Assembly (NCBI RefSeq): GCF_024347315.1 | Contig: NZ_AP025460.1 | Coordinates: forward strand, 2,914,001-2,978,000 | Length of the DNA stretch: 64,000 bases | From: Vibrio atlanticus | GTDB lineage: Bacteria > Pseudomonadota > Gammaproteobacteria > Enterobacterales > Vibrionaceae | Reading direction: 5' to 3' | Shown here: one piece after another, positions 1 to 11,541 of the stretch | Position numbering within the stretch: position 1 is the first letter of the stretch | How the letters are laid out: each line of letters begins with the position of its first letter | Position numbers and translations under genes: made by a program | The notes under the pieces: generated by a model | What the model saw: the letters and a program-made list of their open reading frames with translations, nothing else | The model's database searches: none | What the model was told of the DNA's origin: nothing

Positions 1-298
1 CATCACCAAGGTTAGCTCCGTGATTAATACCCGTTAAAACCAGATCAGGCATGTCACTCTTTAGGAGTTCGTTCAATGCGAAATGTACACAGTCGGTCGG
101 TGTTCCTTGTACCGAATAGGTATTTCTAGCAATCTCTTGAACACGCAAAGGCTGTTCCAAAGTTAATGAATTTGAAGCACCAGAGCGATTACGGTCAGGT
201 GCCACAATGATAACTTCAGCAAGATCACGTAATTCATTTGCCAGCTCATGAATACCTTGAGCATGCACACCATCATCGTTGCTGAGTAAAATCTTCAT
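1..298 (-). CDS. surE: 5'/3'-nucleotidase SurE (N-terminal part, cut by window edge)
   Basis: SurE is a metal-dependent 5'/3'-nucleotidase (survival protein E) that dephosphorylates nucleoside monophosphates. The reverse strand from 298 reads [16 protein letters not shown], which holds the conserved acidic metal-binding pair (NDDG) and the following G. Later visible motifs are [10 protein letters not shown] and [11 protein letters not shown], both typical of the family. Only about 99 N-terminal residues lie in the window. It is downstream of truD on the same strand, the usual truD-surE order of gammaproteobacteria. The gap to truD holds a 22-bp tandem repeat. Family assignment is secure; the C-terminus is outside the window. 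Confidence 0.95.
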   Translation of the reverse strand, partial: MKILLSNDDGVHAQGIHELANELRDLAEVIIVAPDRNRSGASNSLTLEQPLRVQEIARNTYSVQGTPTDCVHFALNELLKSDMPDLVLTGINHGANLGD

Positions 299-326
299 CT
301 TGTATCCTTTCTTTTGTACCAATGCC

Positions 327-380
327 AAGTCACTTAAATACCGATATAAAGTCACTTAAATATCAATATAAAGTGACTTA
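327..380. repeat. 22-bp direct repeat, two copies plus a partial third
   Basis: Two adjacent 22-bp units (327-348 and 349-370) differ at only two positions, and the first 10 bases of a third unit follow with one change (371-380). The unit begins AAGTCACTTAAATA. It fills the gap between the truD stop and the surE start, so it lies in the surE leader on the reverse strand. No function is apparent. Confidence 0.85.
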
Positions 381-396
381 GACCCAAGCAGAATCA

Positions 397-1443
397 TTAT
401 TGCTCGTAGGTTCTTTCTACGTGTACTTCTTCAACTAACTCACGAACGATAGCGGTTGCGAAGCAGCCTGCGTCCAGAGAGAATTTAAGAGTGACATTGT
501 CTTCGTTTACTTCCCACACTAAACCCATCGGCTTCAACGAGGCTTCACGGCGATCATGGCGCATACGGTTGCCACAAATAAGCGCCATTAGATCCGGTTC
601 AGCATCAAGGTGTTTCTGCTCTAGAGCTTGAGACGCATCCGTCGTCGGTAACGCATTATCTCCAGCTAAAGCAACGGTAATAAACGCAGAACCATTGGCG
701 ATATCTTGGTTTACAGCTTCGATATTAGCGGCTGTCACAGCAAGTTGAGCATCGTTTTTAACTACAATATCGCCGACCAATGCCGAAGCAAACGCATCGT
801 GCTCAATACGGTCAGAAAGAATTAAGTTGTAGATCCAAGAACGAGCTGCAGAGAGGTACAAGCTGCGCTTATTTTGATTACGTGTACGAACGTTTTCACG
901 CCCCCAACGACGAGCTTCAGATAAGTTGTTACCTTCATTGCCAAACCTCTGAGCACCAAAGTAATTTGGCACGCCCACTTGAGCGACTTTTTCCAAACGT
1001 TTGACTACATCATCGCAGTCCGTTACTTCAGACAAAGTTAGCTCGAATTGGTTGCCAACTAAATCGCCTGGACGTAACTTTTTGTTGTGGCGTGCTGTCG
1101 CCAAGATCTCAATGCTTGGGTATTGTGCAAGAAAAGCAGAAAAGTCAGGTTCACCTTTTGGTAGATGCACGCTCAACCACTGTTCTGTCACAGCATGACG
1201 GTCTTTCAAACCAGCCCAACTCACGTCTTTCGACTTAACACCACACGCTTTAGCCAGCTCGTTTGCTACAAAGCTCGTGTTCTCACCCGTTTTACGAATA
1301 CGAACCATAAGGTGTTCGCCTTCACCAGTGAACTCAAAACCTAAGTCTTCATTAACGACAAAGTGTTCGGCTTTTGCTTTTAGTTTTGCTTTCGCAGTTG
1401 GTTTACCGTTTAGATAAGCCAATGAAGATAAAATATCTGACAT
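397..1443 (-). CDS. truD: tRNA pseudouridine(13) synthase TruD
   Basis: TruD converts U13 of tRNA-Glu to pseudouridine. The protein is 348 residues from the ATG at 1443 (MSDILSSLAYLNGKP), which lines up with the E. coli N-terminus (LTYLHGKP). An upstream in-frame ATG at 1473 would add ten residues and overlap ispF by 8 bp, so it is less likely. The catalytic motif GLKDRHAVTEQW is present with the catalytic aspartate at about residue 81. The TruD signature VPNYFGAQRFG and the RNKRS segment follow. It sits just downstream of ispF, as the fourth gene of a tight ftsB-ispD-ispF-truD-surE run. Identification is firm. Confidence 0.97.
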   Translation of the reverse strand: MSDILSSLAYLNGKPTAKAKLKAKAEHFVVNEDLGFEFTGEGEHLMVRIRKTGENTSFVANELAKACGVKSKDVSWAGLKDRHAVTEQWLSVHLPKGEPDFSAFLAQYPSIEILATARHNKKLRPGDLVGNQFELTLSEVTDCDDVVKRLEKVAQVGVPNYFGAQRFGNEGNNLSEARRWGRENVRTRNQNKRSLYLSAARSWIYNLILSDRIEHDAFASALVGDIVVKNDAQLAVTAANIEAVNQDIANGSAFITVALAGDNALPTTDASQALEQKHLDAEPDLMALICGNRMRHDRREASLKPMGLVWEVNEDNVTLKFSLDAGCFATAIVRELVEEVHVERTYEQ

Positions 1444-1465
1444 GCTGTTCTTTTCGTGTTGGTGC

Positions 1466-1948
1466 TTACGCACTTTTAGTAATTAGGACCACCGCTTCAC
1501 ATGCGATGCCCTCTTTGCGACCTGTAAAACCTAAACGCTCAGTGGTCGTCGCTTTTACATTCACATTGCTAATGCTGGTTTCTAAATCTTGTGCGATAGC
1601 GTGGCACATAGAGTCTATATGAGGCGCCATCTTTGGAGCTTGCGCCATGATAGTAATATCGGCATTACCAATCACGTAGCCTTGTTCTTTTACTCGACGA
1701 TAAACATCTTTTAGCAGTTCACGGCTATCCGCGCCTTTCCACTCATCATCAGTATCGGGGAAATGACGACCAATATCACCGGCAGCAATCGCACCTAATA
1801 AAGCGTCACACAACGCATGAAGGGCAACATCACCATCTGAGTGTGCGATAAGACCCTGCTCATAAGGGACTCTAACGCCACCTATAATTACCGGACCTTC
1901 ACCACCAAACTTATGTACATCAAAGCCATGGCCAATACGAATCATCAT
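1466..1948 (-). CDS. ispF: 2-C-methyl-D-erythritol 2,4-cyclodiphosphate synthase IspF
   Basis: IspF cyclises 4-diphosphocytidyl-methylerythritol 2-phosphate, releasing CMP, in the MEP isoprenoid pathway. The 160-residue protein starts [15 protein letters not shown], with the Asp and His that bind zinc. Further landmarks are the [20 protein letters not shown] block (second metal His) and GRHFPDTD. The start codon shares one base with the ispD stop (TAATG), indicating translational coupling. Either of the first two ATG codons could be used. IspD and IspF act in the same pathway and are commonly adjacent or fused. Confidence 0.97.
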   Translation of the reverse strand: MMIRIGHGFDVHKFGGEGPVIIGGVRVPYEQGLIAHSDGDVALHALCDALLGAIAAGDIGRHFPDTDDEWKGADSRELLKDVYRRVKEQGYVIGNADITIMAQAPKMAPHIDSMCHAIAQDLETSISNVNVKATTTERLGFTGRKEGIACEAVVLITKSA

Positions 1949-2649
1949 TATTCCTTATTCTGACTTAAATAGAACTCAGCAAGTGCTAAATCTTCAGGCT
2001 GAGTAATCTTAAAATTATCTGAACGCCCTGCCACTAAAGCTGGCGATAAACCTTTCCATTCAAAGGCTGAGGCTTCATCGGTAATCGAAACGCCTTGTTG
2101 CAACGCCTCGCTTAATGCATTCCACAGAGGCTTTGCTCTGAACATTTGCGGCGTAAGTGCATGCCATAGATCGGCTCGCTCAACGGTATGTTCGATCTGC
2201 CCTTGGGCACCTCGCTTCATCGTGTCACGAACTGGCGCCGCTAAAATAGCCCCTACATCATGGCTCATCGCGCCGGAAATTAGCTTGTCGATATCACTGA
2301 GTTGAACACAAGGCCTTGCCGCATCGTGAACCATTACCCAATCGCTAAGCTGCTGCTCAGCGATACAGTTTAGCGCAGAGAGTACCGAGTCCGCTCGTTC
2401 GCTTCCGCCAGACACTCTGACCACTTTTGGATTCTGGTTGAGTGCTAACTCCGGGTAATAGGGGTCATCATCGCTGATCGCAACGACAATTTGAGAGACT
2501 TGTGGATGAGACAGTAATTTCTCAATGGTGTGCTCTAAAATCGTTTTGCCGTTAATCTTAAGATATTGCTTAGGGCGGTCTGCTTTCATTCGGCTACCGA
2601 CGCCCGCTGCAGGTACAACGGCAATCACACTTTGAAGTTGAGTCGACAT
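1948..2649 (-). CDS. ispD: 2-C-methyl-D-erythritol 4-phosphate cytidylyltransferase IspD
   Basis: IspD transfers CMP from CTP to methylerythritol 4-phosphate, the third step of the MEP pathway. The 233-residue protein has the nucleotide-binding start [18 protein letters not shown], with the conserved Arg and Lys. VHDAARPC and DTMKR are further family motifs, and [14 protein letters not shown] and TDEASAFE lie near the C-terminal half. It overlaps the ftsB stop and the ispF start by single bases (TAATG), a tightly coupled ftsB-ispD-ispF arrangement as in E. coli. Confidence 0.97.
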   Translation of the reverse strand: MSTQLQSVIAVVPAAGVGSRMKADRPKQYLKINGKTILEHTIEKLLSHPQVSQIVVAISDDDPYYPELALNQNPKVVRVSGGSERADSVLSALNCIAEQQLSDWVMVHDAARPCVQLSDIDKLISGAMSHDVGAILAAPVRDTMKRGAQGQIEHTVERADLWHALTPQMFRAKPLWNALSEALQQGVSITDEASAFEWKGLSPALVAGRSDNFKITQPEDLALAEFYLSQNKE

Positions 2650-2930
2650 TAATGGGATTCCTCACCAATGATGCGGAAAAACGTTTCGCCTTCTTTTACC
2701 ATTCCAAGCTCATGACGTGCGCGCTCTTCTATCGCGTCTAAGCCTTGGCGTAGATCATCGATTTCCGCAAACATCTCTGCGTTACGAAGATGAAGCTTTT
2801 CGTTTACTTGCTGTTGAACTTGGATTTCGTTGTTCACACCGTAGTAATCAGAAATACCATTTTTACCGAGCCACAGTGTGTGTTGTAGCCAGCCAAACAC
2901 TATGAGCAGTACTAAAGCAAAAATTCGCAT
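2649..2930 (-). CDS. ftsB: Cell division protein FtsB
   Basis: FtsB is a small bitopic divisome protein that forms a complex with FtsL and FtsQ in the inner membrane. The 93 residues show a short cytoplasmic start (MRIF), one membrane segment at about residues 4-20 ([16 protein letters not shown]), then a periplasmic coiled coil at about 30-70. The [12 protein letters not shown] segment near the C-terminus is typical. Its stop shares a base with the ispD start. In E. coli ftsB also precedes ispD. It is the first gene of the run and is separated from eno by 464 bp of repeat-rich DNA. Confidence 0.95.
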
Positions 2931-3044
2931 AACACCTTTCGCCGGTTGAAAAAGAAGGAACTAGAATAAGGCACATATATACCATAATGAGCTTATTGGT
3001 GCGAGATATGTGGTGTTAGGGAATCAATAAGTCGGAGAATTATT

Positions 3045-3110
3045 GTCGGGATAAGTATGGTAACAATGAGATTCCCGACTCCTTCCTTCGTCAGTCTAGG
3101 GAATGACGAA
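3045..3110. repeat. Dispersed intergenic repeat, copy 1
   Basis: This holds an inverted pair (GTCGGGA at 3045 and TCCCGAC ending at 3079). A block from 3068, GAGATTCCC followed by CTTCGTC, TAGGGAATGACGA, matches a second intergenic element ending at 7556. The two share order and spacing of these blocks though not every base. It looks like a short palindromic dispersed repeat. It sits between the enolase-tail remnants and ftsB. Confidence 0.6.
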
Positions 3111-3114
3111 CTTT

Positions 3115-3150
3115 AGATGTAACGAGGAGGAGCTTTAGAAATTAGATCTC
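3115..3150 (-). pseudogene. Fragment resembling the enolase 3' end (third, weakest copy)
   Basis: Read on the reverse strand, this 36-bp stretch matches the segment of eno encoding LGSKAPYN. The shared core is TTCTAAAGCTCCT followed by a TTAC, with an extra CCT triplet also found in the neighbouring remnant at 3206-3313. It contains a stop codon in the eno frame and cannot be coding. It is probably the residue of an additional copy of the eno tail. Confidence 0.5.
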
Positions 3151-3164
3151 ACTTTCCTACAAGC

Positions 3165-3197
3165 AAAAAAAAACGCCCTACCGAAGTAGAGCGTTTT
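3165..3197 (-). terminator. Rho-independent terminator behind the enolase-tail remnant
   Basis: On the reverse strand a stem (AACGC, CTA paired with TAG, GCGTT) is followed by a run of about nine T. It lies just downstream of the enolase-like remnant at 3206-3313, in the same relation as the functional eno terminator at 3334-3366 has to eno. Confidence 0.8.
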
Positions 3198-3205
3198 CAA
3201 AAGCT

Positions 3206-3313
3206 TTAAGCTAACAATTCACGAGGCTTTAAGTCTTGAAGAAAGTGCTGACCTTTAACGTCTTTAAGACCGCTTTCGTTGTAAAAAGGAGGAGTTTTAG
3301 AACCTAGAGCTTC
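3206..3313 (-). pseudogene. Remnant copy of the enolase C-terminus
   Basis: The reverse strand reads EALGSKTPPFYNESGLKDVK, then GQ and 13 further residues before a stop. The real enolase ends [18 protein letters not shown]. The remnant therefore repeats the last 18 residues of eno with a few insertions and runs on beyond the normal stop. It has no start codon or upstream coding part and lies downstream of the eno terminator. It ends with its own terminator-like hairpin. The most likely origin is duplication or recombination with a diverged eno tail. Use as integration site by a lost element is an alternative, but no integrase is seen. Confidence 0.75.
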
Positions 3314-3333
3314 TTCCCGTCATTTTCTACAGA

Positions 3334-3366
3334 CAAAAAAATGCCCCGCATAAGCGAGGCATTTAA
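3334..3366 (-). terminator. Rho-independent terminator of eno
   Basis: Reverse-strand stem ATGCCTCGC paired with GCGGGGCAT around loop TTAT, followed by seven T. It starts about 30 bases past the eno stop codon. Confidence 0.85.
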
Positions 3367-3394
3367 AAAGCTTAGATTAATAATTCGCTAGGAA

Positions 3395-4750
<1,356 letters not shown>

Positions 4751-4774
4751 TTACGCAGCTACCTGTATTCCTTT

Positions 4775-6487
<1,713 letters not shown>

Positions 6488-6547
6488 TTATCGCCACAAC
6501 GTGAAATCTATCACACTGCTATTTTTTATTTTTTGCTTCAAATCAAT

Positions 6548-7363
6548 TCATGATAAAAGCTTTGATGATCTTTTCTCCGCCACTTTGACTTCATCCCATA
6601 TGGAATCAAGCTGTTGTAGAGAAAAGTCGGTCAAAATTTTATCTTGCTGACGAACTTTTTGTTCCACACCTTTAAAGCGGCGTGAAAATTTCAGATTGGC
6701 TTTATTGAGAGCCGTTTCTGGATTTTTACCCAAATGTCGCACTAAATTGACGGTAGCAAACAACAAATCACCCAGTTCTTCTTCAACTAAATCTTCGTTT
6801 GGCGTTACTTGAAGCGCTTCTTCTAGCACCTCATCAACTTCCTCTAAAACCTTGTCGGCGACTGGACCAATAGAGTCCCAATCAAAGCCAAATTTCGCGA
6901 CTTGCTTTTGAATTTTTGTAGCACGCGAAAGTGCAGGTAGAGAGTTTGGTATTGAGTCTAGAATACTTTCTTGAGTTTTGCCTGCCTGTGCTTTCTCTTT
7001 GGCTTTTTCAGCTTCCCAGTTGGCATTAATTTCGTCATCACTAGCAAACTCTGTATCAGAAAATACGTGTGGATGACGGCGCGTTAGCTTCTCATTGATA
7101 CCGTCAACCACATCAGAGAACTCAAATAAGCCCTGCTCTTTTGCTAATTGACTGTAGAAGATCACCTGAAACAACAGGTCACCCAACTCTTCTTGCAGGT
7201 TTGGCCAATCTTTGTTGTGAATCGCGTCCACCACCTCGTAGGTCTCTTCGATCGTATGCGGCACAATGGTTTCAAAATTTTGTTTCAAATCCCAAGGACA
7301 GCCACCTTCAGGATCGCGCAGCTTAGTCATGATCTGTTCAAGTTGTTCAATCGGGTGATTCAT
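6548..7363 (-). CDS. mazG: Nucleoside triphosphate pyrophosphohydrolase MazG
   Basis: MazG hydrolyses NTPs to NMPs plus pyrophosphate and in E. coli moderates the (p)ppGpp response. The 271-residue form starts at the ATG at 7363 ([12 protein letters not shown]), with AGGA eight bases upstream; a GTG at 7381 would add six residues. Two tandem MazG folds are visible. The first has [22 protein letters not shown] and [13 protein letters not shown]. The second has [11 protein letters not shown] and [17 protein letters not shown]. The acidic EExxE/D motifs bind Mg. It follows relA, as in E. coli, and this neighbourhood fits a nucleotide-stress role. Confidence 0.96.
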   Translation of the reverse strand: MNHPIEQLEQIMTKLRDPEGGCPWDLKQNFETIVPHTIEETYEVVDAIHNKDWPNLQEELGDLLFQVIFYSQLAKEQGLFEFSDVVDGINEKLTRRHPHVFSDTEFASDDEINANWEAEKAKEKAQAGKTQESILDSIPNSLPALSRATKIQKQVAKFGFDWDSIGPVADKVLEEVDEVLEEALQVTPNEDLVEEELGDLLFATVNLVRHLGKNPETALNKANLKFSRRFKGVEQKVRQQDKILTDFSLQQLDSIWDEVKVAEKRSSKLLS

Positions 7364-7420
7364 CGTTTTATTCCTATTCACTGTCTTTGATTTTTAAATT
7401 TATAACGTCTTCTAAAACTA

Positions 7421-7460
7421 AAAAAGGTGAGTAGCCAAAACCACTCACCTTTCTATTTTT
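7421..7460. terminator. Bidirectional terminator downstream of relA
   Basis: Stem AAAGGTGAGT (7423-7432) and ACTCACCTTT (7443-7452), flanked by A-rich sequence on the left and T-rich on the right. It lies between the relA stop and the mazG start, so on the reverse strand it can end the relA transcript. Confidence 0.85.
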
Positions 7461-7463
7461 TCA

Positions 7464-7556
7464 GTCATCCTCAAGAGCGAAGAATGAGCGAGTTGGGGAT
7501 CTCAAATCGCTTGGCGAGATTCCCTATAACGTTCGTCCCTCACTGTAGGGGATGAC
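7464..7556. repeat. Dispersed intergenic repeat, copy 2 (palindromic)
   Basis: The ends are inverted (GTCATCC at 7464, GGATGAC ending at 7556), and an inner pair GGGGATCTC / GAGATTCCC makes a long imperfect hairpin of 93 bp. The right half shares GAGATTCCC, TTCGTC and GGGRATGACGA with the element at 3045-3110. It lies in the relA-mazG gap; I see no gene in the gap. Confidence 0.7.
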
Positions 7557-7694
7557 GACTATCTTTGTTTTACTAAGTAATTGGCTCTTCTAACAAGGCA
7601 ACAAACTTACGAGACTTCTGAGCATAGCTTGCCTATGTGATGAAGCGAGTATAGTGCAGTTAACACAGTTAGAAGGCCAAGTACGACGTAAAAA

Positions 7695-9920
7695 CTAGCC
7701 TAGGCGTTTTACGCTCATAACATCTTTGATCTGTTCTACTCGGCTTGTCACGCGACTCAGAATCTCAATGTTGGTCACTTCCAAATCGAAATCCATCACT
7801 GACAGCTGACGTTTATAGTCAATACGGCTCTTCATTGTCGTCACACTGACTTTTTCGTTCAAGAACAGGGATGTTATGTCTTTCAACAAGCCGGTACGTT
7901 CTAGCGCCTCTACACGCAGTGTTAAGATATACGAGCCTACAAAACCATCTCCCCACACCGTATCGATGATACGTTCAGGGGCATGTAGGTTAAGTTCACT
8001 TAACTGCTCACAATCGCTGCGGTGTACTGAGATACCACGCCCTTGAGTAATGTAACCTTTGATCACATCCCCCGGGATAGGCTGACAACAACGAGCCAAG
8101 TGGGTCATTAGGTTATCAACACCTTCAACAACGACAGCATCCTTTTTCGGACGGCTCTGATGTGCTGGCTTATTGTCAGACTCAAGCAACTTCTCGAGTG
8201 CTTTCTTATCTTCTTCTTCAGCCGTCGGCTTATTGACCAGAGCATTGATGTGATTAACCACTTGGTTAATACGCAAATCACCGCTACCAATACCTGCATA
8301 CAATTCATCAGGTGTATTGACGTTGAATCGTTTCAGCGCATATTGTTCAGCATCTTTCAGTGTTGCGCCGACTCTGCCTAGCTCGACTTCTAGGATGTCT
8401 CGTCCAGCTTCGAGGTTTTTCTCACGACTCTGAGCGCGGAACCAAGCGTTAATTTTTGCTCGAGCTCGACTTGAATGAACAAAACCTGTGGTCGGATTTA
8501 ACCAATCACGTGATGGATTCGGTTCTTTTTGAGTAATGATCTCAACTTGATCGCCCATCGCCAACTTATGAGTAAACGGAACGATTCGACCTGCGACTTT
8601 GGCACCGATACAACGGTGTCCAACCATCGAGTGAATGTGGTAAGCAAAATCCAACGGCGTTGCACCCATTGGTAAATCGACCACATCACCGCGTGGTGTA
8701 AAGGCATAGACTCGGTCATCAAAGACTTGGCTACGTACTTCATCCAGCATTTCGCCAGAATCTGACATCTCTTCTTGCCAGTCGATAAGCTTACGCAACC
8801 ACGTGATTTTCTCATCGTAGCCACTGCGTACACCGCTAGAAGCACCTTCTTTATACTTCCAGTGCGCAGCCACACCTAACTCAGAGTCTTCGTGCATTTG
8901 CTTGGTACGGATCTGAATTTCGATGGTCTTGCCTTCAGGGCCAAGAACTACGGTATGAATTGATTGGTAACCATTGGGCTTAGGATTCGCCACATAGTCA
9001 TCAAATTCACTTGGAAGATGTTTATATTTGGTGTGAACCACACCTAGACCGGCATAACAGTCTTGCAGTTGGTCGGCAATAATACGTACCGCACGCACGT
9101 CAAAAAGCTCATCAAACTCTAAGCCCTTTTTCTGCATTTTACGCCAGATGCTGTAGATGTGTTTGGGACGACCGCTGACTTCAGCATTGATGCTTGAACG
9201 GTTCATTTCTGATGTTAGGTCATCAACAAAGTCAGTGATGTATTGTTCGCGCACGATACGACGCTCTGACAGCTGTTTGGCAATCTGCTTGTAGGTATCT
9301 GGTTGTTGATAGCGGAAAGCGTAATCTTCAATTTCCCACTTTAGCTGACCAATGCCCAAACGGTTTGCAAGAGGCGCATAGATGTTAGCACACTCTTTTG
9401 CTGCCGCACGGCGAACAGCATCAGGGGCCTTTTTTACCTCGATGAGGTTGCAAATTCGTTCTGCTAGCTTGATGACGACACAGCGGAAATCATCGACCAT
9501 GGCCAGTAACATTCGACGAACGTTATCCACTTGTCCCGAGGCAGCACTGCCTTCAAGGGTAACGTTGAGCTGGCCCAAAGCTGCCATTTCTTCAACGCCA
9601 TCAATTAACTTTACGGTTTCTTTACCGTAACTTTCTTCAAACGCTTCACGCTCAAAAACACCGCTTGATACGACAGGGAAGAGTTGCGCTGCCACTAAAG
9701 TTGCGCGATCCATAGACAACGTAACCAAGATTTCGATCATCTCACGCCCACGCCAAAGCAGGAGCGACGCTTGCTCGTGATCTTTTAATAGCTCTTCACA
9801 GTGACGATAAACTTTGGTCAGTTTATTCGAGGTTTTTACGTCTTGATTCAGTGACGCAATCCAACTTTCTAGCTCAAACTGTTCGCTTGGGTTTAAATGT
9901 GCGCTTCGTACCGCAACCAT
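7695..9920 (-). CDS. relA: GTP pyrophosphokinase RelA, (p)ppGpp synthetase I
   Basis: RelA makes (p)ppGpp on ribosomes stalled with uncharged tRNA. The 741-residue form starts MVAVRSAHLNPSEQF at 9920, matching E. coli. A second ATG lies directly upstream at 9923, but AGGA is better spaced for 9920. The N-terminal hydrolase-like domain lacks the catalytic HD pair (the site reads AAQLFPVVSS), as expected for RelA rather than SpoT. The synthetase domain has GRPKHIYSIWRKMQKKGL, FDVRAVR and NPKPNGYQSIHT. A TGS domain (YAFTPRGDVVDLP), the CCQPIPGD region and a C-terminal ACT domain follow. It sits between rlmD and mazG as in E. coli. Confidence 0.98.
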   Translation of the reverse strand: MVAVRSAHLNPSEQFELESWIASLNQDVKTSNKLTKVYRHCEELLKDHEQASLLLWRGREMIEILVTLSMDRATLVAAQLFPVVSSGVFEREAFEESYGKETVKLIDGVEEMAALGQLNVTLEGSAASGQVDNVRRMLLAMVDDFRCVVIKLAERICNLIEVKKAPDAVRRAAAKECANIYAPLANRLGIGQLKWEIEDYAFRYQQPDTYKQIAKQLSERRIVREQYITDFVDDLTSEMNRSSINAEVSGRPKHIYSIWRKMQKKGLEFDELFDVRAVRIIADQLQDCYAGLGVVHTKYKHLPSEFDDYVANPKPNGYQSIHTVVLGPEGKTIEIQIRTKQMHEDSELGVAAHWKYKEGASSGVRSGYDEKITWLRKLIDWQEEMSDSGEMLDEVRSQVFDDRVYAFTPRGDVVDLPMGATPLDFAYHIHSMVGHRCIGAKVAGRIVPFTHKLAMGDQVEIITQKEPNPSRDWLNPTTGFVHSSRARAKINAWFRAQSREKNLEAGRDILEVELGRVGATLKDAEQYALKRFNVNTPDELYAGIGSGDLRINQVVNHINALVNKPTAEEEDKKALEKLLESDNKPAHQSRPKKDAVVVEGVDNLMTHLARCCQPIPGDVIKGYITQGRGISVHRSDCEQLSELNLHAPERIIDTVWGDGFVGSYILTLRVEALERTGLLKDITSLFLNEKVSVTTMKSRIDYKRQLSVMDFDLEVTNIEILSRVTSRVEQIKDVMSVKRLG

Positions 9921-9954
9921 CATGCCTTCCTAGTTATTATGTTTTATACCCAAT

Positions 9955-9997
9955 TCAATATGACTAACTGATTCCAAGTTAGTTCGACTCATATTGA
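9955..9997. repeat. Small palindromic element in the rlmD-relA gap
   Basis: TCAATATGA and CTAACT (9955-9969) pair with AGTTAG (9977-9982) and TCATATTGA (9989-9997), with a six-base bulge. A second hairpin, GCGCAGG/CCTGCGC, follows at 10003-10020 without a T-run. The element occupies the leader region of relA. It could be a degenerate dispersed repeat or an mRNA structure. Confidence 0.6.
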
Positions 9998-10056
9998 TAT
10001 CAGCGCAGGCTTCCCTGCGCCTTTGTGATTCATTTTTAAGCCTTATTTAAGGGCTT

Positions 10057-11376
10057 CTAAGCCTTGATAAAGAGAGCCATCGATTCTAGATGACTGGTAT
10101 GGGGAAACATATCCAACATACCAAGTTTGGCTAATTGATAGCCTTGTTTTTCTAAACTCTCAGAATCTCTCGCTAGAGTAGCAGGATTACACGAAACATA
10201 AACCACACGCTTCGCTCCTAACGCTGAAATTTGATCAACGATCCCACTCGCTCCAGCACGTGCAGGGTCAAGTAATACTTTATCGAATTTCTCTTTTGCC
10301 CAAAGCTGTGAAGATAAATCTTCTTCGAGGTTCGCTTGATAAAACTCCGTATTGCTTAACTGGTTTAACGCCGCATTAGCCGTTGCCTGTTGAACCATTT
10401 CATCAACGCCTTCCACACCAACGACAAACGCCGATTGTTGTGCGATAGGCAGACTGAAGTTGCCTAAACCACAAAACAGGTCAAGCACACGCTCATCCGC
10501 TTGAAGCTCTAACCACTCAATCGCTTGAGCCACCATCTGCTGATTCACTTTCTGATTGACTTGGATAAAGTGGTTTGGCTCAAAAGGTAACGTCACGCCA
10601 GTTTCACTATAAGAAGGTGCATCGCCGACTAAGCGAACCAACTTATCGGTTTCAGGCATCGAGTACAGCGTTGCACCTTCTTCTTTCGCGAGCGTCATCA
10701 ACGCTTGCTCATCTTTTTCAACCAAAAGTTTAAGGTGACGCAGCACCATAACAGGGCCAGTATCACCCAACACCAATTCAACATGTCCTAAAGACGTAAG
10801 GCTACTGAAAGTGTTCAGTAAACTTTTCAGTTTTGGCAGCAATACATTAAGGCGAGGGTCAAGCACCGCGCAGTCGGTGATGTTTTCAATCTGTTTACTT
10901 TGTTTCTTACGGAAACCAAACTGAAGCTGCTGTGTCTTCTTATCAACAAATAGACTGATACGCGCGCGACGACGATAACCGGTTTCATCACCGACAATCG
11001 GCTGGGCGACTTCGGTGTTAGCCGTTTGGTATTTGCTCATCAGGTGCGTCAAAGATTGTGATTTATGCTCAACCTGAGATGAGTAACCGAGATGTTGAAG
11101 ATGACAGCCACCACACTGATTAAAGTGCTTACAAAATGGCTTTAAACGCAGCTCACTCGGTTGAAGTAATTTGATGAGTTTTGCTCGAGAAAACTTACTT
11201 TTGCTCTCAGTAAGTTGAATAACCACCTTCTCACCGGGCAATGCGCCATCAATGAAAACGGGTTTGTTCTTCTGATAAGCGATGCCAGCGCCATTGTGAT
11301 CCATTCGTTCAACCAAAACCGATTGATGCTTGGTCTCGAGTTGAGTTTTCTTTTTTGGTTGGAAAAAACGTGCCAT
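10057..11376 (-). CDS. rlmD: 23S rRNA (uracil(1939)-C(5))-methyltransferase RlmD
   Basis: RlmD (RumA) methylates U1939 of 23S rRNA with SAM. The 439-residue protein begins with a TRAM domain at about residues 15-75 ([21 protein letters not shown]). An iron-sulfur site follows with cysteines in [15 protein letters not shown] and a fourth in ITDCAVLD. The methyltransferase domain has the SAM motif [13 protein letters not shown], the DPARAGA motif and the catalytic cysteine in [13 protein letters not shown]. It is divergent from barA with a 165-bp shared promoter region, and precedes relA as in E. coli. Confidence 0.97.
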   Translation of the reverse strand: MARFFQPKKKTQLETKHQSVLVERMDHNGAGIAYQKNKPVFIDGALPGEKVVIQLTESKSKFSRAKLIKLLQPSELRLKPFCKHFNQCGGCHLQHLGYSSQVEHKSQSLTHLMSKYQTANTEVAQPIVGDETGYRRRARISLFVDKKTQQLQFGFRKKQSKQIENITDCAVLDPRLNVLLPKLKSLLNTFSSLTSLGHVELVLGDTGPVMVLRHLKLLVEKDEQALMTLAKEEGATLYSMPETDKLVRLVGDAPSYSETGVTLPFEPNHFIQVNQKVNQQMVAQAIEWLELQADERVLDLFCGLGNFSLPIAQQSAFVVGVEGVDEMVQQATANAALNQLSNTEFYQANLEEDLSSQLWAKEKFDKVLLDPARAGASGIVDQISALGAKRVVYVSCNPATLARDSESLEKQGYQLAKLGMLDMFPHTSHLESMALFIKA

Positions 11377-11541
11377 TGCTTGTGCCTAATGTATCTTTTA
11401 ATAAGTAATTGGTATCCAGGACTCACTATTCTGTCTTGGAATCATTGTCGAACGTCACGGCTTTGATTAAGCTTACCGTTCACTTAACCGCCATTGTGTG
11501 CGTTATTTTCCCATATCCAGACCTCGATGTAATTAAAGAAC

